The notes below the pieces were generated by a model. The model was not told the origin of the DNA. It saw only the letters and a program-made list of their open reading frames with translations, and did not search any database. From assembly GCF_004798905.1 (NCBI RefSeq), contig NZ_SDMO01000003.1, forward strand, positions 124,001-188,000: 64,000 nucleotides of DNA, written 5' to 3'. The position numbers were made by a program, and so were the translations under genes. Position 1 is the first letter of the stretch. Each line of letters opens with the position of its first letter. Of this stretch, positions 41,203 to 49,727 are shown piece by piece. Origin of the DNA: Halomonas borealis. Lineage in GTDB: Bacteria > Pseudomonadota > Gammaproteobacteria > Pseudomonadales > Halomonadaceae.

Positions 41203-42516
41203 TTGGATACTCGCTTCCCCTTCGTCGACTGGTTTCGCAACTCCTCGCCGTATATCAATGCCCATCGAGGATGCACCTTCGTCATCCTGATCGAAGGCGA
41301 GGCGGTAGCGGAAGGCCGAGGCGAGCAGCTCATCCAGGATCTGGCGCTGCTGCATACCCTGGGCGTGCGCCTGGTGGTGGTGCTGGGCATCCGTCCACAG
41401 GTCGAGCGGGCCCTGAACGAAGGCCAAATCACGCCGCATCGTCATCGCGGGCGTTGGGTCGCCGACGAGACGATCATGGCCCGCGTCGAACGGGTGGCCG
41501 CCGAGCAACGCCTGTGGCTGGAGTCGCGGCTCTCGCTGGGGCTGCCCAATACGCCGTTGCATGGCGTGGAGATGACGGTGGTCTCGGGTAATCTGGTCAT
41601 GGCCAAGCCGCTGGGCGTGCGTGATGGCGTCGACTTCGATCGCAGCGGTGAGGTGCGTCGCGTCCGCGACGAGGCGATCCGTGGCCTGCTGGATCAGCGC
41701 TCGCTGGTGCTGCTTTCGCCGCTGGGCTATTCCAGCACCGGTGAAGTCTTCGACCTGGATGCCGCCGATGTCGCCCGGCACACGGCCACGGTATTGTCCG
41801 CCGACAAGTTGATCCTGCTCGGCGAGGCCAGCGGGCTGTGCGACGAGGGCGGCCACCTGCGTCGCCAGTTGGCGCCGGACGAGGCCGAACCGCAGCTGGC
41901 CGCCGCCGAGGCCGGCAGCGAGCTGGCCCGCCACTTGGGGGCCGCCATCGGGGCCGCCCGTCATGGCGTGGCGCGTACCCACCTGCTGTCGTGGCAGGAT
42001 CACGATGCCCTGCTCGGCGAGCTGTTCACCCGTGACGGCGTGGGTACCATGATCACTCAGCATCGCTACGAGCAGCTACGCCGTGCGGGGATCGACGACA
42101 TCGGCGGGCTGCTGGAGCTGCTGGAGCCGCTGGAGCGGCGTGGCATGCTGGTGCCGCGCTCCCGGGAACGTCTGGAATACGAGATCGACGACTATGTCGT
42201 CATCGAGCGTGACGGCATGGTCATCGGCTGTGCCGCGCTGCATGTCTTCCCCAAGGCCCGCATGGGCGAGCTGGCCTGTGTCGCCGTGCACGGCGACTAC
42301 CGCGGCGGCGCCCGAGGCGACGTGATGCTCGGTGAGGTGGAACGGTTGGCGCGCGGACGCGGGCTCGAGGCCTTGTTCGCGCTGACCACGCATACCGCCC
42401 ACTGGTTCTTCGAGCATGGCTTCGGCCTCGCCGGCATCGATGACCTGCCCCCCCTCAAGCGCGATGCCTACAATCAGGCTCGTCAATCCAAGATCCTGAT
42501 CAAGCCCCTCGATTGA
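41203..42516 (+). CDS. argA: Amino-acid N-acetyltransferase ArgA
   Basis: The 437-residue N-acetylglutamate synthase makes the first committed step of arginine synthesis. The N-terminal amino acid kinase-like domain (HRGCTFVILIEGEAV, VVVLGIRPQVERAL) binds the arginine inhibitor, and the C-terminal GNAT domain has CVAVHGDYRGGARGDVML for acetyl-CoA. It starts at TTG 41203 behind CGGAG. The TGA stop is the first arm of a short hairpin. Confidence 0.95.
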   Translation: MDTRFPFVDWFRNSSPYINAHRGCTFVILIEGEAVAEGRGEQLIQDLALLHTLGVRLVVVLGIRPQVERALNEGQITPHRHRGRWVADETIMARVERVAAEQRLWLESRLSLGLPNTPLHGVEMTVVSGNLVMAKPLGVRDGVDFDRSGEVRRVRDEAIRGLLDQRSLVLLSPLGYSSTGEVFDLDAADVARHTATVLSADKLILLGEASGLCDEGGHLRRQLAPDEAEPQLAAAEAGSELARHLGAAIGAARHGVARTHLLSWQDHDALLGELFTRDGVGTMITQHRYEQLRRAGIDDIGGLLELLEPLERRGMLVPRSRERLEYEIDDYVVIERDGMVIGCAALHVFPKARMGELACVAVHGDYRGGARGDVMLGEVERLARGRGLEALFALTTHTAHWFFEHGFGLAGIDDLPPLKRDAYNQARQSKILIKPLD

Positions 42517-42531
42517 GCGACGGCGTCGCTC
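42515..42531 (+). terminator. Short hairpin at the argA stop
   Basis: GAGCGAC-GGC-GTCGCTC forms a 7-base perfect stem that overlaps the argA stop codon and is followed by GTTCC. It is a weak terminator at best. Confidence 0.4.
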
Positions 42532-42555
42532 GTTCCCTGCACATGGGTGGCGATA

Positions 42556-42573
42556 TGTCGCCGATTAGAGACT
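42556..42573 (+). promoter_or_regulatory. GlrR-like site 1
   Basis: TGTC-N10-GACT matches the enterobacterial GlrR consensus TGTC-N10-GACA except the last base. It lies about 160 bases upstream of the sigma-54 promoter, a suitable distance for an enhancer-binding protein. Confidence 0.5.
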
Positions 42574-42620
42574 CTTTAACTCATTGTCAGTAAAGCTTTT
42601 TCTGCGTTCTGTCGTGATGG

Positions 42621-42638
42621 CGTCTCTCGTCGGGGACG
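42621..42638 (+). promoter_or_regulatory. GlrR-like site 2
   Basis: CGTC-N10-GACG keeps the palindromic GTC-N10-GAC core of the GlrR consensus. It lies about 100 bases upstream of the sigma-54 promoter. Confidence 0.45.
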
Positions 42639-42734
42639 AAAAATCCGCCTGAAGGGTCATTCGTCGCTGGATGAGCGGATCCTTTCCGATCTCGTTATAT
42701 ATAAGATTCTGATTTTTAAATGCTTTTTATAATC

Positions 42735-42750
42735 TGGCACAGGCTTGGCA
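42735..42750 (+). promoter_or_regulatory. Sigma-54 promoter
   Basis: TGGCACA-N4-TGGCA carries the invariant GG and GC dinucleotides 12 bases apart, with one mismatch in the -12 element (TTGC expected). A transcription start is predicted near 42761. The surrounding DNA is unusually AT-rich for this genome just upstream. Confidence 0.75.
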
Positions 42751-42760
42751 TTGTACAAGG

Positions 42761-43183
42761 TGAGCAAGCGGAAAACGGTTCAAACGGCTCGAACCGTTTT
42801 CTGGCCGCGGCGAGGCGAACGACGACACTGCCCTGTGCCTTTGGCCTCGCCGCGACCAGCGTCTGCTCCAGCGATGTGTGACTTAGGTTGCGATGAGACG
42901 GTACCGACGACGTCGTCATGGAAGGGTACCGAGAGGGCAAGGATGCCCTGGCAAGGATGCCTCTCCCCCGTAGAGGGGGACGAATTGCACGGCCGCGCCC
43001 CGGCGGGGCCGTCAGAAGAAGCGAGGCGGCGAGCCGCCTCAGGGATCCCACCCTAGCTGAGACGGGGTTCCGCTGCTTCATGGGCCTTCTGGCTCCGGGA
43101 AAATGGACCGCATGATCGGTCGAACGGTTTTCCCATCCCTTCAGTTCCCTGCGTATTGGGCCGGCTATGCCGGCCTTTTTTTT
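42761..43183 (+). ncRNA. Structured RNA region, candidate sigma-54-dependent sRNA (GlmY-like by context)
   Basis: No convincing gene is seen in this 423-base stretch, but it is dense in hairpins. These are 42771-42801 (perfect 11-base stem, GAAAACGGTTC with GAACCGTTTTC), 42806-42854 (11-base stem), 42900-42930, 42964-42980, 43023-43040, 43097-43134, and a terminator at 43159-43183. It starts at the predicted sigma-54 start and ends at the terminator, before the GlrK-QseG-GlrR operon. In enterobacteria glmY occupies this place and is activated by GlrR with sigma-54. Visible sequence does not match GlmY, and the length is about twice GlmY. It could instead be a long leader of the operon with internal termination. 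Confidence 0.5.
43159..43183 (+). terminator. Strong intrinsic terminator before the glrK-like gene
   Basis: GGCCGGC-TAT-GCCGGCC is followed by eight T residues on the plus strand. No coding gene precedes it after argA, so it must end a non-coding transcript or a long argA readthrough product. Confidence 0.93.
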
Positions 43184-43284
43184 GCCTGTACGGCCGCGAT
43201 GCGGCACGGGAGACAGGCTGAATTCTGGTATCCTCGGGTGGTTATATAGTGGTTGTCGACTCACTCCTTTTCCGAATACTGGCC

Positions 43285-44775
43285 ATGACTTCTGCCGTTT
43301 CTCGCCGTTGGCGGCCGCGCTCGCTGTTACAGCTGGTGCTGCTGGCCTTCCTGATGGTGATGCTGCCCCTGGCCGTGCTGATGTTTCAGGCCGGGCAGGC
43401 GCTCTCCGAACTCTCGCGCCTTGCCGACCAGAGCGCACGACAGGCGGTAGAGGAGACGCGGCGCGCCCGCACCCTCGGTGCTCTGGCGCTGGAGATGGAG
43501 CGTGGCGCCCGTCAGTATGCCGTGGTCGAACAGGAGAGCCTGCTCGATATCTACGACGAGCGGTTGGCGGAGTATCGTCGTTTGCTGGCCCAGCAGCGTG
43601 AGCTGCTGCCCGATGATCCGGACGTCGAGGCGCTATCCGAGCAGCTCGATCGGCTGTCCGAGCTGTCCGAGCTGCCGATCGCGACGTTCCGGGAGCGCCT
43701 GACCGACTTCTTGCCCTTCGCCAAATATACCGAGGCGATGCGTCACGCGACTAACCAACGCATCGACGATCGCCTGGAGAACATCCGCCGGCGCGCCGAG
43801 ACCGTGCAGCACCGGCTATGGTGGCAAACCGCGGCGTTGGTTTCGGCCAGCTTCATCCTGATGCTGTTGTTCACTCGCTTGATCGTGCGTCCGGTACGCC
43901 AGCTAGAGCGGCGCATCCTGGGTATCGGCAGCGGTGGCAAGAACGCGCGCCCGACGCCGGTACAGGGGCCCGCCGAGCTGGTCAGTCTCGATGAGCGGCT
44001 CGACTGGTTGGCCTCGCGGCTCGACGAGCTGGAGGAGCAGAAACAGCAGTTCCTGCGTCACATGTCGCACGAGCTCAAGACGCCGCTGGCCAGTGTTCGT
44101 GAGGGCTCCGCGCTGTTGACCGATGGCGTGGCCGGTGAACTCACTGGCCATCAGCGTGAGATCCTCGAGCTGATCGACGCCAGCGGTGGCGAATTGCAGC
44201 AGCTGATCGAGCAGCTGCTCGACTATAACCTGTTGCAGCACAATCAGCGCCTTGAGATCGAGCGCCTGGATGTTGCCACCGTGGTCAAGGAGGTGCTGGC
44301 CAAGCACCACCTGGCTTTGCAGCAGAAAGGCATGGCCGTGCACTGTTTCGACGGACCGCGGGTCTGGCGGCTCGATCGCACGGCCACCTCTCGTCTTGTC
44401 GATAACCTGATCTCTAACGCCATCGCCTATGGCGAAGATGGCGGTGAGCTCGAGATTCGTGCTCGCACCAGTGATGAGCGGCTGGTCATCGAGGTGGCCA
44501 ACAGCGGCGAACCGATCCCCGAAGAAGATCGGTCACGGTTGTTCGAGGCCTTCTATCAAGGGCGCGTTCGCCGCAAGGGGGCGCTCAAGGGGTCCGGCAT
44601 CGGTTTGTCGGTGGCCGCTGACTGTGCGCGCCTTCAGCACGGCGGCCTGGCGCTGGTGGATGACGAGCGCCTGGCGGTGTGTTTTCGCATCACGCTGCCG
44701 CGTCCGATGCCGGATACCGAACACTCAGAATTAATCGCCGCCACGGCGGACGATGACGCAAGGAAGGAACGATGA
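43285..44775 (+). CDS. glrK: Sensor histidine kinase, GlrK/QseE type
   Basis: The 496-residue kinase has a first membrane helix (LLQLVLLAFLMVMLPLAVL), a periplasmic helical sensor to about residue 185, a second helix (AALVSASFILMLLFTRLI), HAMP, the H box FLRHMSHELKTPLASVREG and ATPase boxes DNLISNAIAYGEDGG and LKGSGIGLSV. This is the GlrK/QseE architecture. The start at ATG 43285 is preferred over GTG 43249. The last four bases overlap the lipoprotein gene, giving the conserved kinase-lipoprotein-regulator order. Confidence 0.85.
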   Translation: MTSAVSRRWRPRSLLQLVLLAFLMVMLPLAVLMFQAGQALSELSRLADQSARQAVEETRRARTLGALALEMERGARQYAVVEQESLLDIYDERLAEYRRLLAQQRELLPDDPDVEALSEQLDRLSELSELPIATFRERLTDFLPFAKYTEAMRHATNQRIDDRLENIRRRAETVQHRLWWQTAALVSASFILMLLFTRLIVRPVRQLERRILGIGSGGKNARPTPVQGPAELVSLDERLDWLASRLDELEEQKQQFLRHMSHELKTPLASVREGSALLTDGVAGELTGHQREILELIDASGGELQQLIEQLLDYNLLQHNQRLEIERLDVATVVKEVLAKHHLALQQKGMAVHCFDGPRVWRLDRTATSRLVDNLISNAIAYGEDGGELEIRARTSDERLVIEVANSGEPIPEEDRSRLFEAFYQGRVRRKGALKGSGIGLSVAADCARLQHGGLALVDDERLAVCFRITLPRPMPDTEHSELIAATADDDARKER

Positions 44776-45314
44776 AGATCCCACGTCCCCTGTTGCTGTG
44801 CCTGCTGTCGGTCGGCCTGGCCGGTTGTCAGTGGCTGCCTGAGAAACTGGCTGGGTCTCCCCGCGAATCCGCGATTGAAGATCCCGTTGACTGCTACGAC
44901 GAACTCCCTGACTTCGACGACCCGGCATGCCAGTTTCAGGAATGGCTGGCCTTAGGGTTGGCCTCGCAGCGCGGCGACCGTATATGGCGCGATACCCTGA
45001 TCACGCGCCTGTCGGGCGATGCCACCGAGCAGCGACTGGCCCGCGCCGTGGTGCTGTCCTGGGGCAGTGAGGGCGAGTGGGATCGCGCCTCCAAGCTTTA
45101 CAAGGCCGACTTCCATGCGGCGCCGCCGCGGCTACAGCCGTTGCTGCGCTATTGGCTCAATGAGCTGGAAGGGCGGCGCGCCATGCAGCGACGGTTGGAG
45201 GAAAGTCGCCGGGCCCGTCAGGCACTGGAGGACGACAAGGCCGCGCTTGATGAGAAGCTGGACGCTCTCACCGACATCGAGCGCAATATCAACTCGCGAC
45301 AGCAGACTGAGTAA
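44772..45314 (+). CDS. qseG: QseG-like lipoprotein
   Basis: The 180-residue protein has a lipoprotein signal (LLSVGLAGC) with Cys19 as the lipidated residue, two further Cys pairs for a disulfide (DCYDELPDFDDPACQF), and a C-terminal coiled coil (EESRRARQALEDDKAALDEKLDALT). In E. coli, QseG is an outer-membrane lipoprotein that activates the GlrK/QseE kinase. Sequence similarity is weak, but the position between the kinase and regulator genes supports the call. Confidence 0.75.
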   Translation: MKIPRPLLLCLLSVGLAGCQWLPEKLAGSPRESAIEDPVDCYDELPDFDDPACQFQEWLALGLASQRGDRIWRDTLITRLSGDATEQRLARAVVLSWGSEGEWDRASKLYKADFHAAPPRLQPLLRYWLNELEGRRAMQRRLEESRRARQALEDDKAALDEKLDALTDIERNINSRQQTE

Positions 45315-45329
45315 TCGGGAGACACGAAC

Positions 45330-46724
45330 ATGATGCCAAGCGGAAGCCCTCAAGCCCTGAACCCGGGGGCCCATATCTTGCTGGTGGACGACGACCCGAG
45401 CCTCCTCAAGCTGCTGGGCATGCGCCTGGAGAGTCGCGGCTATCGGGTGACCACCGCCGAGAGCGGTCGCACGGCCCTCAAGCAGCTGGATGCCGGCAAT
45501 CCGGACCTGGTGTTGTCCGACATGCGCATGGACGAGATGGACGGCCTGGCGTTGTTCCAGGAGATACAGCGTCGCTTGCCGGGCCTGCCGGTGATCATCC
45601 TCACCGCCCACGGGTCGATTCCCGATGCCGTCAGCGCGACCCGCCAGGGTGTGTTCGGCTTTCTCACCAAACCGGTGGATCGGGAGGAGCTGTTCACCAC
45701 CATCGATGAGGCGCTCAGGCACACCAGTGCTGCCGGTGGTAACGATGGTGACGACCGCTGGCGCGAGGCGATCATCACCCGCAGCCCTGAGATGGAGCGC
45801 ATCCTCGAGCAGGCGCGGATGGTGGCGTCCTCCGATGTCAGCGTGCTGGTGACCGGCCCCTCCGGGTCGGGCAAGGAGCTGATGGCCGAGGCCATCCATA
45901 GGGCCAGCCCGCGTGCCGACAAACCGTTCGTAGCCATCAATTGCGGCGCCTTGCCCGAACAGCTGCTGGAGAGTGAGCTGTTCGGCCATGCCAAGGGCGC
46001 CTTCACCGGTGCGATCAGCGAACACAAGGGCTTATTCCAGGCGGCCGATGGCGGCACCTTGTTCCTCGATGAGATCGGTGACATGCCGTTGCCGTTGCAG
46101 GTCAAGCTGCTGCGTGCGTTGCAGGAACGCCAGATTCGCCCGCTGGGCTCTACGACCTCGGTGTCTATCGATGTGCGGCTGATCTCGGCTACCCACCGCG
46201 ACCTGAGCCAGGCGATGCACGACGGCGATTTCCGGGAGGATCTCTTCTATCGCCTCAACGTGGTCAATCTCAAGCTGCCGCCGCTCAAGGAGCGGGCCGA
46301 AGACGTGCCGCTGCTGGCCAAGTATCTGGTGACTCAGGCGGCGGAGCGCCACAAGCCCTTCGTCAAAGGCTTCTCGCGGGAGGCGCTCAACCTGCTGGCT
46401 TCAAGCGCTTGGCCCGGCAACGTGCGCCAGCTGGTCAATGTGGTCGAGCAGTGCGTGGCGCTGACCAGCGCGCCGATGATCCCCGAGGCGCTGGTCGCCC
46501 AGGCGCTGGCCGCCGAGGAGAACGCGCTGCCGACCTTCAGCGACGCCCGGGCAGGCTTCGAGCGCAGCTACCTGATCAAGGTGCTCAAGATCACCGAGGG
46601 CAACGTGACCCAGGCCGCGCGCATCGCCGGGCGTAATCGCACCGATTTCTACAAGCTGCTGGCGCGCCACGAGCTCGAGCCCTCGACCTTCAAGCCGGGG
46701 GCGGCCCACGGCGAAGCCTCCTGA
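45330..46724 (+). CDS. glrR: Sigma-54-dependent response regulator, GlrR/QseF type
   Basis: The 464-residue regulator has a receiver domain (LLVDDDPSLLKLLG, phospho-acceptor Asp in VLSDMRMDEMDG), an AAA+ domain with Walker A GPSGSGKE, the sigma-54 contact loop GAFTGA and Walker B GGTLFLDEIGDM, and a Fis-type HTH (NVTQAARIAGRNRTDFYKLLARH). It activates sigma-54 promoters, and the promoter with matching sites upstream of this operon is its likely target. Confidence 0.92.
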   Translation: MMPSGSPQALNPGAHILLVDDDPSLLKLLGMRLESRGYRVTTAESGRTALKQLDAGNPDLVLSDMRMDEMDGLALFQEIQRRLPGLPVIILTAHGSIPDAVSATRQGVFGFLTKPVDREELFTTIDEALRHTSAAGGNDGDDRWREAIITRSPEMERILEQARMVASSDVSVLVTGPSGSGKELMAEAIHRASPRADKPFVAINCGALPEQLLESELFGHAKGAFTGAISEHKGLFQAADGGTLFLDEIGDMPLPLQVKLLRALQERQIRPLGSTTSVSIDVRLISATHRDLSQAMHDGDFREDLFYRLNVVNLKLPPLKERAEDVPLLAKYLVTQAAERHKPFVKGFSREALNLLASSAWPGNVRQLVNVVEQCVALTSAPMIPEALVAQALAAEENALPTFSDARAGFERSYLIKVLKITEGNVTQAARIAGRNRTDFYKLLARHELEPSTFKPGAAHGEAS

Positions 46725-46760
46725 TTCGGAGTCTCATCGAGGCCGCATGGCGAGGCGTGT

Positions 46761-48110
46761 TCAGTCGCCGGTGTCCTCGCTGGGTAGCACCTCCAGGCTC
46801 AGGCGGTCCTCGCCGAGCCGCGCCGACAGGCGCTCCCCGGGCCGGGTGTCCGCCGCATGGCGGACCACCCGGCCCGCGTCGTTTTCGAGGATCGCATAGC
46901 CGCGGCTCAGCACCGCCAGGGGGCTGACGGCCTGCAGCTCGCGGGCGATGGCGGACAGCCGTTCGCGGTGATGGGTCAGTTCGCGGGGCATGGCCTGGTA
47001 CAGGCGCTGGCGAGCCAGGGTCAGCCGCCGGGTCTCCTGTTCGAGCCGGCGCGCTGGCGAGTGTCGCGACAGGCGGTGCTGGAGCTCGTCCGAACGGCGG
47101 CGCGCGGCCTCCCGTCGAGCCTGCATGGCCCGATGCAGGCGCTTCTCCAGTTGCTCGAGCTGGTGGCGCCGGAAGCTCAGCACCTCGCCGGGATGGCGTA
47201 GCCGTGCGTGTAGATGGTCGAGGCGCTGCGCCTCGGTGTCGAGCCGGGCGCGCTGGGCGCGGAGCAGCCGCTCCTCGAGCCCCTTCAGGCGCTGAGCCAG
47301 GTCGCGCTGGTCGGGCACCAGCTGCTCGGCCGCCGCCGAGGGGGTAGGGGCGCGGCGGTCGGCGGCGAAGTCGGCAAGCGTCGTGTCGACCTCGTGGCCC
47401 ACCGCCGACATCACCGGCAGCCGGGAATGGAAGATCGCCCGGGCCAGGTGTTCGTCGTTGAAGGCCCACAGGTCTTCGAGGCTACCGCCGCCGCGGGTGA
47501 CCAGGATGGCATCGCGGGCCGGGTCGAGCGTCGCCTGGCGATTCAGCATACCCAGCGCGGCGATCATCGCCGGCGCCGCCTCGCGGCCCTGTACCGGTAC
47601 CGGGATCAGCGTCACCCGGGTCAGCGGCCAGCGGGTCGCTAATACCGCCAGCACGTCGCGGATCGCCGCTCCGGTGGGCGACGTCAGCGCCAGCAGGTGG
47701 CGAGGCGGATAAGGCAGCGGGCGGGCATTGGCGAACACTCCCTCGGCATCGAGTCGGGCCTTGAGGCGCTCGTAGGCGGCCAGTAGTTCGCCTTCGCCCG
47801 TCGCCTGTACGGCCTCGACGAGCAATTGGTAGTCGCCGCGTGGCTCGAACAGCGAGACCCGGCCGCGCACCCTGACGCGGTCGCCGTCGCGCATCGGTGC
47901 GGCGACGAAGCGTGCACGGGTGCGAAACAGGGCGCAGCGCAACTGGGCCCGCTCGTCCTTGAGGGTGAAGTAGACATGGCCCGACGCCGGCCGTGTGACC
48001 CCGGATAGCTCACCCTCTACCCAGACATCGCCGACGTCCTGTTCCAGCGCCTGGCGGGCGCGGCGGTTGAGCTCGCTGACGGAGAGGGCCGTGTCGTCGG
48101 CGCTGGGCAT
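46761..48110 (-). CDS. xseA: Exodeoxyribonuclease VII large subunit XseA
   Basis: The 449-residue subunit degrades single-stranded DNA to oligonucleotides with XseB. The N-terminal OB fold (VSELNRRARQALEQDVGDVWVEGELSG) and the catalytic domain (RGGGSLEDLWAFNDE, SAVGHEVDTTLADFAADRRAPTPSAAAE) are clear, followed by a coiled coil and a short tail. The start at 48110 has GAGG at proper spacing; ATG 48116 is two codons upstream. It converges on glrR. Confidence 0.95.
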   Translation of the reverse strand: MPSADDTALSVSELNRRARQALEQDVGDVWVEGELSGVTRPASGHVYFTLKDERAQLRCALFRTRARFVAAPMRDGDRVRVRGRVSLFEPRGDYQLLVEAVQATGEGELLAAYERLKARLDAEGVFANARPLPYPPRHLLALTSPTGAAIRDVLAVLATRWPLTRVTLIPVPVQGREAAPAMIAALGMLNRQATLDPARDAILVTRGGGSLEDLWAFNDEHLARAIFHSRLPVMSAVGHEVDTTLADFAADRRAPTPSAAAEQLVPDQRDLAQRLKGLEERLLRAQRARLDTEAQRLDHLHARLRHPGEVLSFRRHQLEQLEKRLHRAMQARREAARRRSDELQHRLSRHSPARRLEQETRRLTLARQRLYQAMPRELTHHRERLSAIARELQAVSPLAVLSRGYAILENDAGRVVRHAADTRPGERLSARLGEDRLSLEVLPSEDTGD

Positions 48111-48192
48111 GGGCATCCTCGTCGGGGGAAGTGTCGGGAGCCCGTACTGTAGCCGACCGGCCTGGGCGCTCGCTAGGCGACCGCGGCGCCTG

Positions 48193-48334
48193 GGAAGCGC
48201 TGATTCATGTCGCGAACGATGGGAGGTTGGCTGACGCCGGAGCGGAATAACCGGAGTTTACGGGGTGTTAAATGAGGATTTTGAGCACCGCCGGCAGCCA
48301 AGATACCGAGCGCAGCAATGAATCAGTGTTTTCC
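48193..48334. repeat. MITE-like repeat, copy A (142 bases)
   Basis: The element has imperfect terminal inverted repeats: GGAAGCGCTGATTCAT at the left end and ATGAATCAGTGTTTTCC at the right. On the minus strand the core reads GCTCAAAATCCTCATTT then ACACCCCGTAAACTCCG, nearly the same as the cores of the repeats at 54101 and 61011, and CTGCGCTCGG follows the left end in all three. Its total length equals copy B. Its end overlaps the last codons and stop of the AbrB-family gene. Confidence 0.75.
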
Positions 48335-49372
48335 TAGTCGCTTGAGCAGCGTCGGCAGGATCAACACCAACACGCTGATGCGCAGCAGGTGGTGGGTGGT
48401 CACGAAGGCGGGGTCGATGCCCAGCGTCAGCGCCACCAGGCTCAGCTCGGGGGCCCCACCGGGCATGTAGGCGAGTAGTGCGGCGGCGGCCGAGACGCCG
48501 GTCAGCAGGTGGCCCAGCCAGGCGGCGATCACGGCGAATGCCAGCAGCACCAATGCCTGCCCGACGGCCATCAGTAGCGTGTGGCCGACTCGCGCCAGCG
48601 AGGTGCCGGCGAAGCGTACCCCCACCGAGATGCCGATCAGCACCTGGGCCAGGGCGAGCAGCATCGGCGGCACCGCGGCATGGGTGACGCCACTCAAATG
48701 CAGGGCCGCCGAGGCCAGTGCCGGGCCGAACAGCAGGGCATTGGGCAGGCGCAGCAGGCGCCCCAGCCACAGGCCGCCGAGGCCGGCGACGACCAGCCAG
48801 CCGGCATCCCGTGCGCCGGGGTGCCATAACCACTGGGTCAGGTCTGGCGTGGTGCCGGCCAGGTCGACATGGCCGATGGCCTGGAGCACCGGGGGGATCG
48901 CGATCAACAGTACCAGGATGCGTATCGCATGAGTCATTCCCACCACGCGCAGGTCGGCGCCCGAGGCCATCGCCATCACCGTGACCGTGGAGACACCACC
49001 CGGTACGCCGGCATACAGTGCCGTTTCCCGTGAATGACCGGCCACGCGCTGCGAGAACCACACCGAGAACGCCATCATCGCTGCCGTGGCTGCCAGCATC
49101 ACGGCAAGGCTCAGGCTCCACAGCCCCAGGTCGCCGGAGAGCTGAGGGGTAAAGGCCGAGCCCAGCATCACCCCGATCACCACCAGCACTCCCTTGCGGC
49201 CGCGCCCGGGGGAGCGCAGCCGCAAGCCGGCCATGCTCGCCACGGTGGTGGCGAGCATGGCGCCGAGCAGCCATGGCAGCGGCAGGTTGATGGCGAAGGC
49301 CAGAGCGCCGCCGGCGATGCCGAGGATCAGGGTGGGCAGGAAGCGCAGCAGGGAGGCGAGGGCTGAGGGCAA
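48323..49372 (-). CDS. AbrB family membrane transporter
   Basis: The 349-residue protein has about ten transmembrane segments in two AbrB-duplication halves, with LPLPWLLGAMLATTVASMAG in the first and YMPGGAPELSLVALTLGIDP in the second, plus VPGGVSTVTVMA. These are family signatures of the former ammonia monooxygenase/AbrB group, whose substrate is not settled. It starts at TTG 49372 behind GGAG. The final residues GKH and the stop lie inside a MITE-like repeat, so the C-terminus may have been changed by its insertion. Confidence 0.85.
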   Translation of the reverse strand: MPSALASLLRFLPTLILGIAGGALAFAINLPLPWLLGAMLATTVASMAGLRLRSPGRGRKGVLVVIGVMLGSAFTPQLSGDLGLWSLSLAVMLAATAAMMAFSVWFSQRVAGHSRETALYAGVPGGVSTVTVMAMASGADLRVVGMTHAIRILVLLIAIPPVLQAIGHVDLAGTTPDLTQWLWHPGARDAGWLVVAGLGGLWLGRLLRLPNALLFGPALASAALHLSGVTHAAVPPMLLALAQVLIGISVGVRFAGTSLARVGHTLLMAVGQALVLLAFAVIAAWLGHLLTGVSAAAALLAYMPGGAPELSLVALTLGIDPAFVTTHHLLRISVLVLILPTLLKRLGKH

Positions 49373-49643
49373 GGTGGCTCCAGTCGAGGGACGGGGCGTG
49401 GCAGCGAGCCGAGTGTGGGATCCGGTGATGTGTCGGCGGGAAAAGGGTGGCGATCCATCGCCCCGGCAAGCTGCCAGATTGCCACAGGATACCCGGGTCG
49501 TCGCCGCTGATCGACAACGCTGGACGTGCCCCCGTACTGCCGGAGCCGGGGTGTTTCGCAGCGGCCTGGGAACGGGGAGTCCGGCGCTGAGGCGGAGTCA
49601 CGGCGAGCCGCGAGGTACGTCGGTGCGGCGATGTACGATCGGA

Positions 49644-49673
49644 TTGCCGAGCACCATGCCTCGCCGCTATAAT
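49644..49673 (+). promoter_or_regulatory. Sigma-70 promoter of guaB
   Basis: TTGCCG and TATAAT are separated by 18 bases. The start would fall near 49680, about 48 bases before the guaB ATG. Confidence 0.65.
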
Positions 49674-49727
49674 GGTTGATTAACTTCACCTCCCTCCTTC
49701 CCACCAGCGCACTGGGTGTTGCCGATT

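Noticed and set aside
42716..43438. Open frames on both strands across the structured RNA region
   Set aside because: They have no ribosome sites, no recognisable domains, run through the hairpins and the T8 terminator, and one overlaps the start of the kinase gene.
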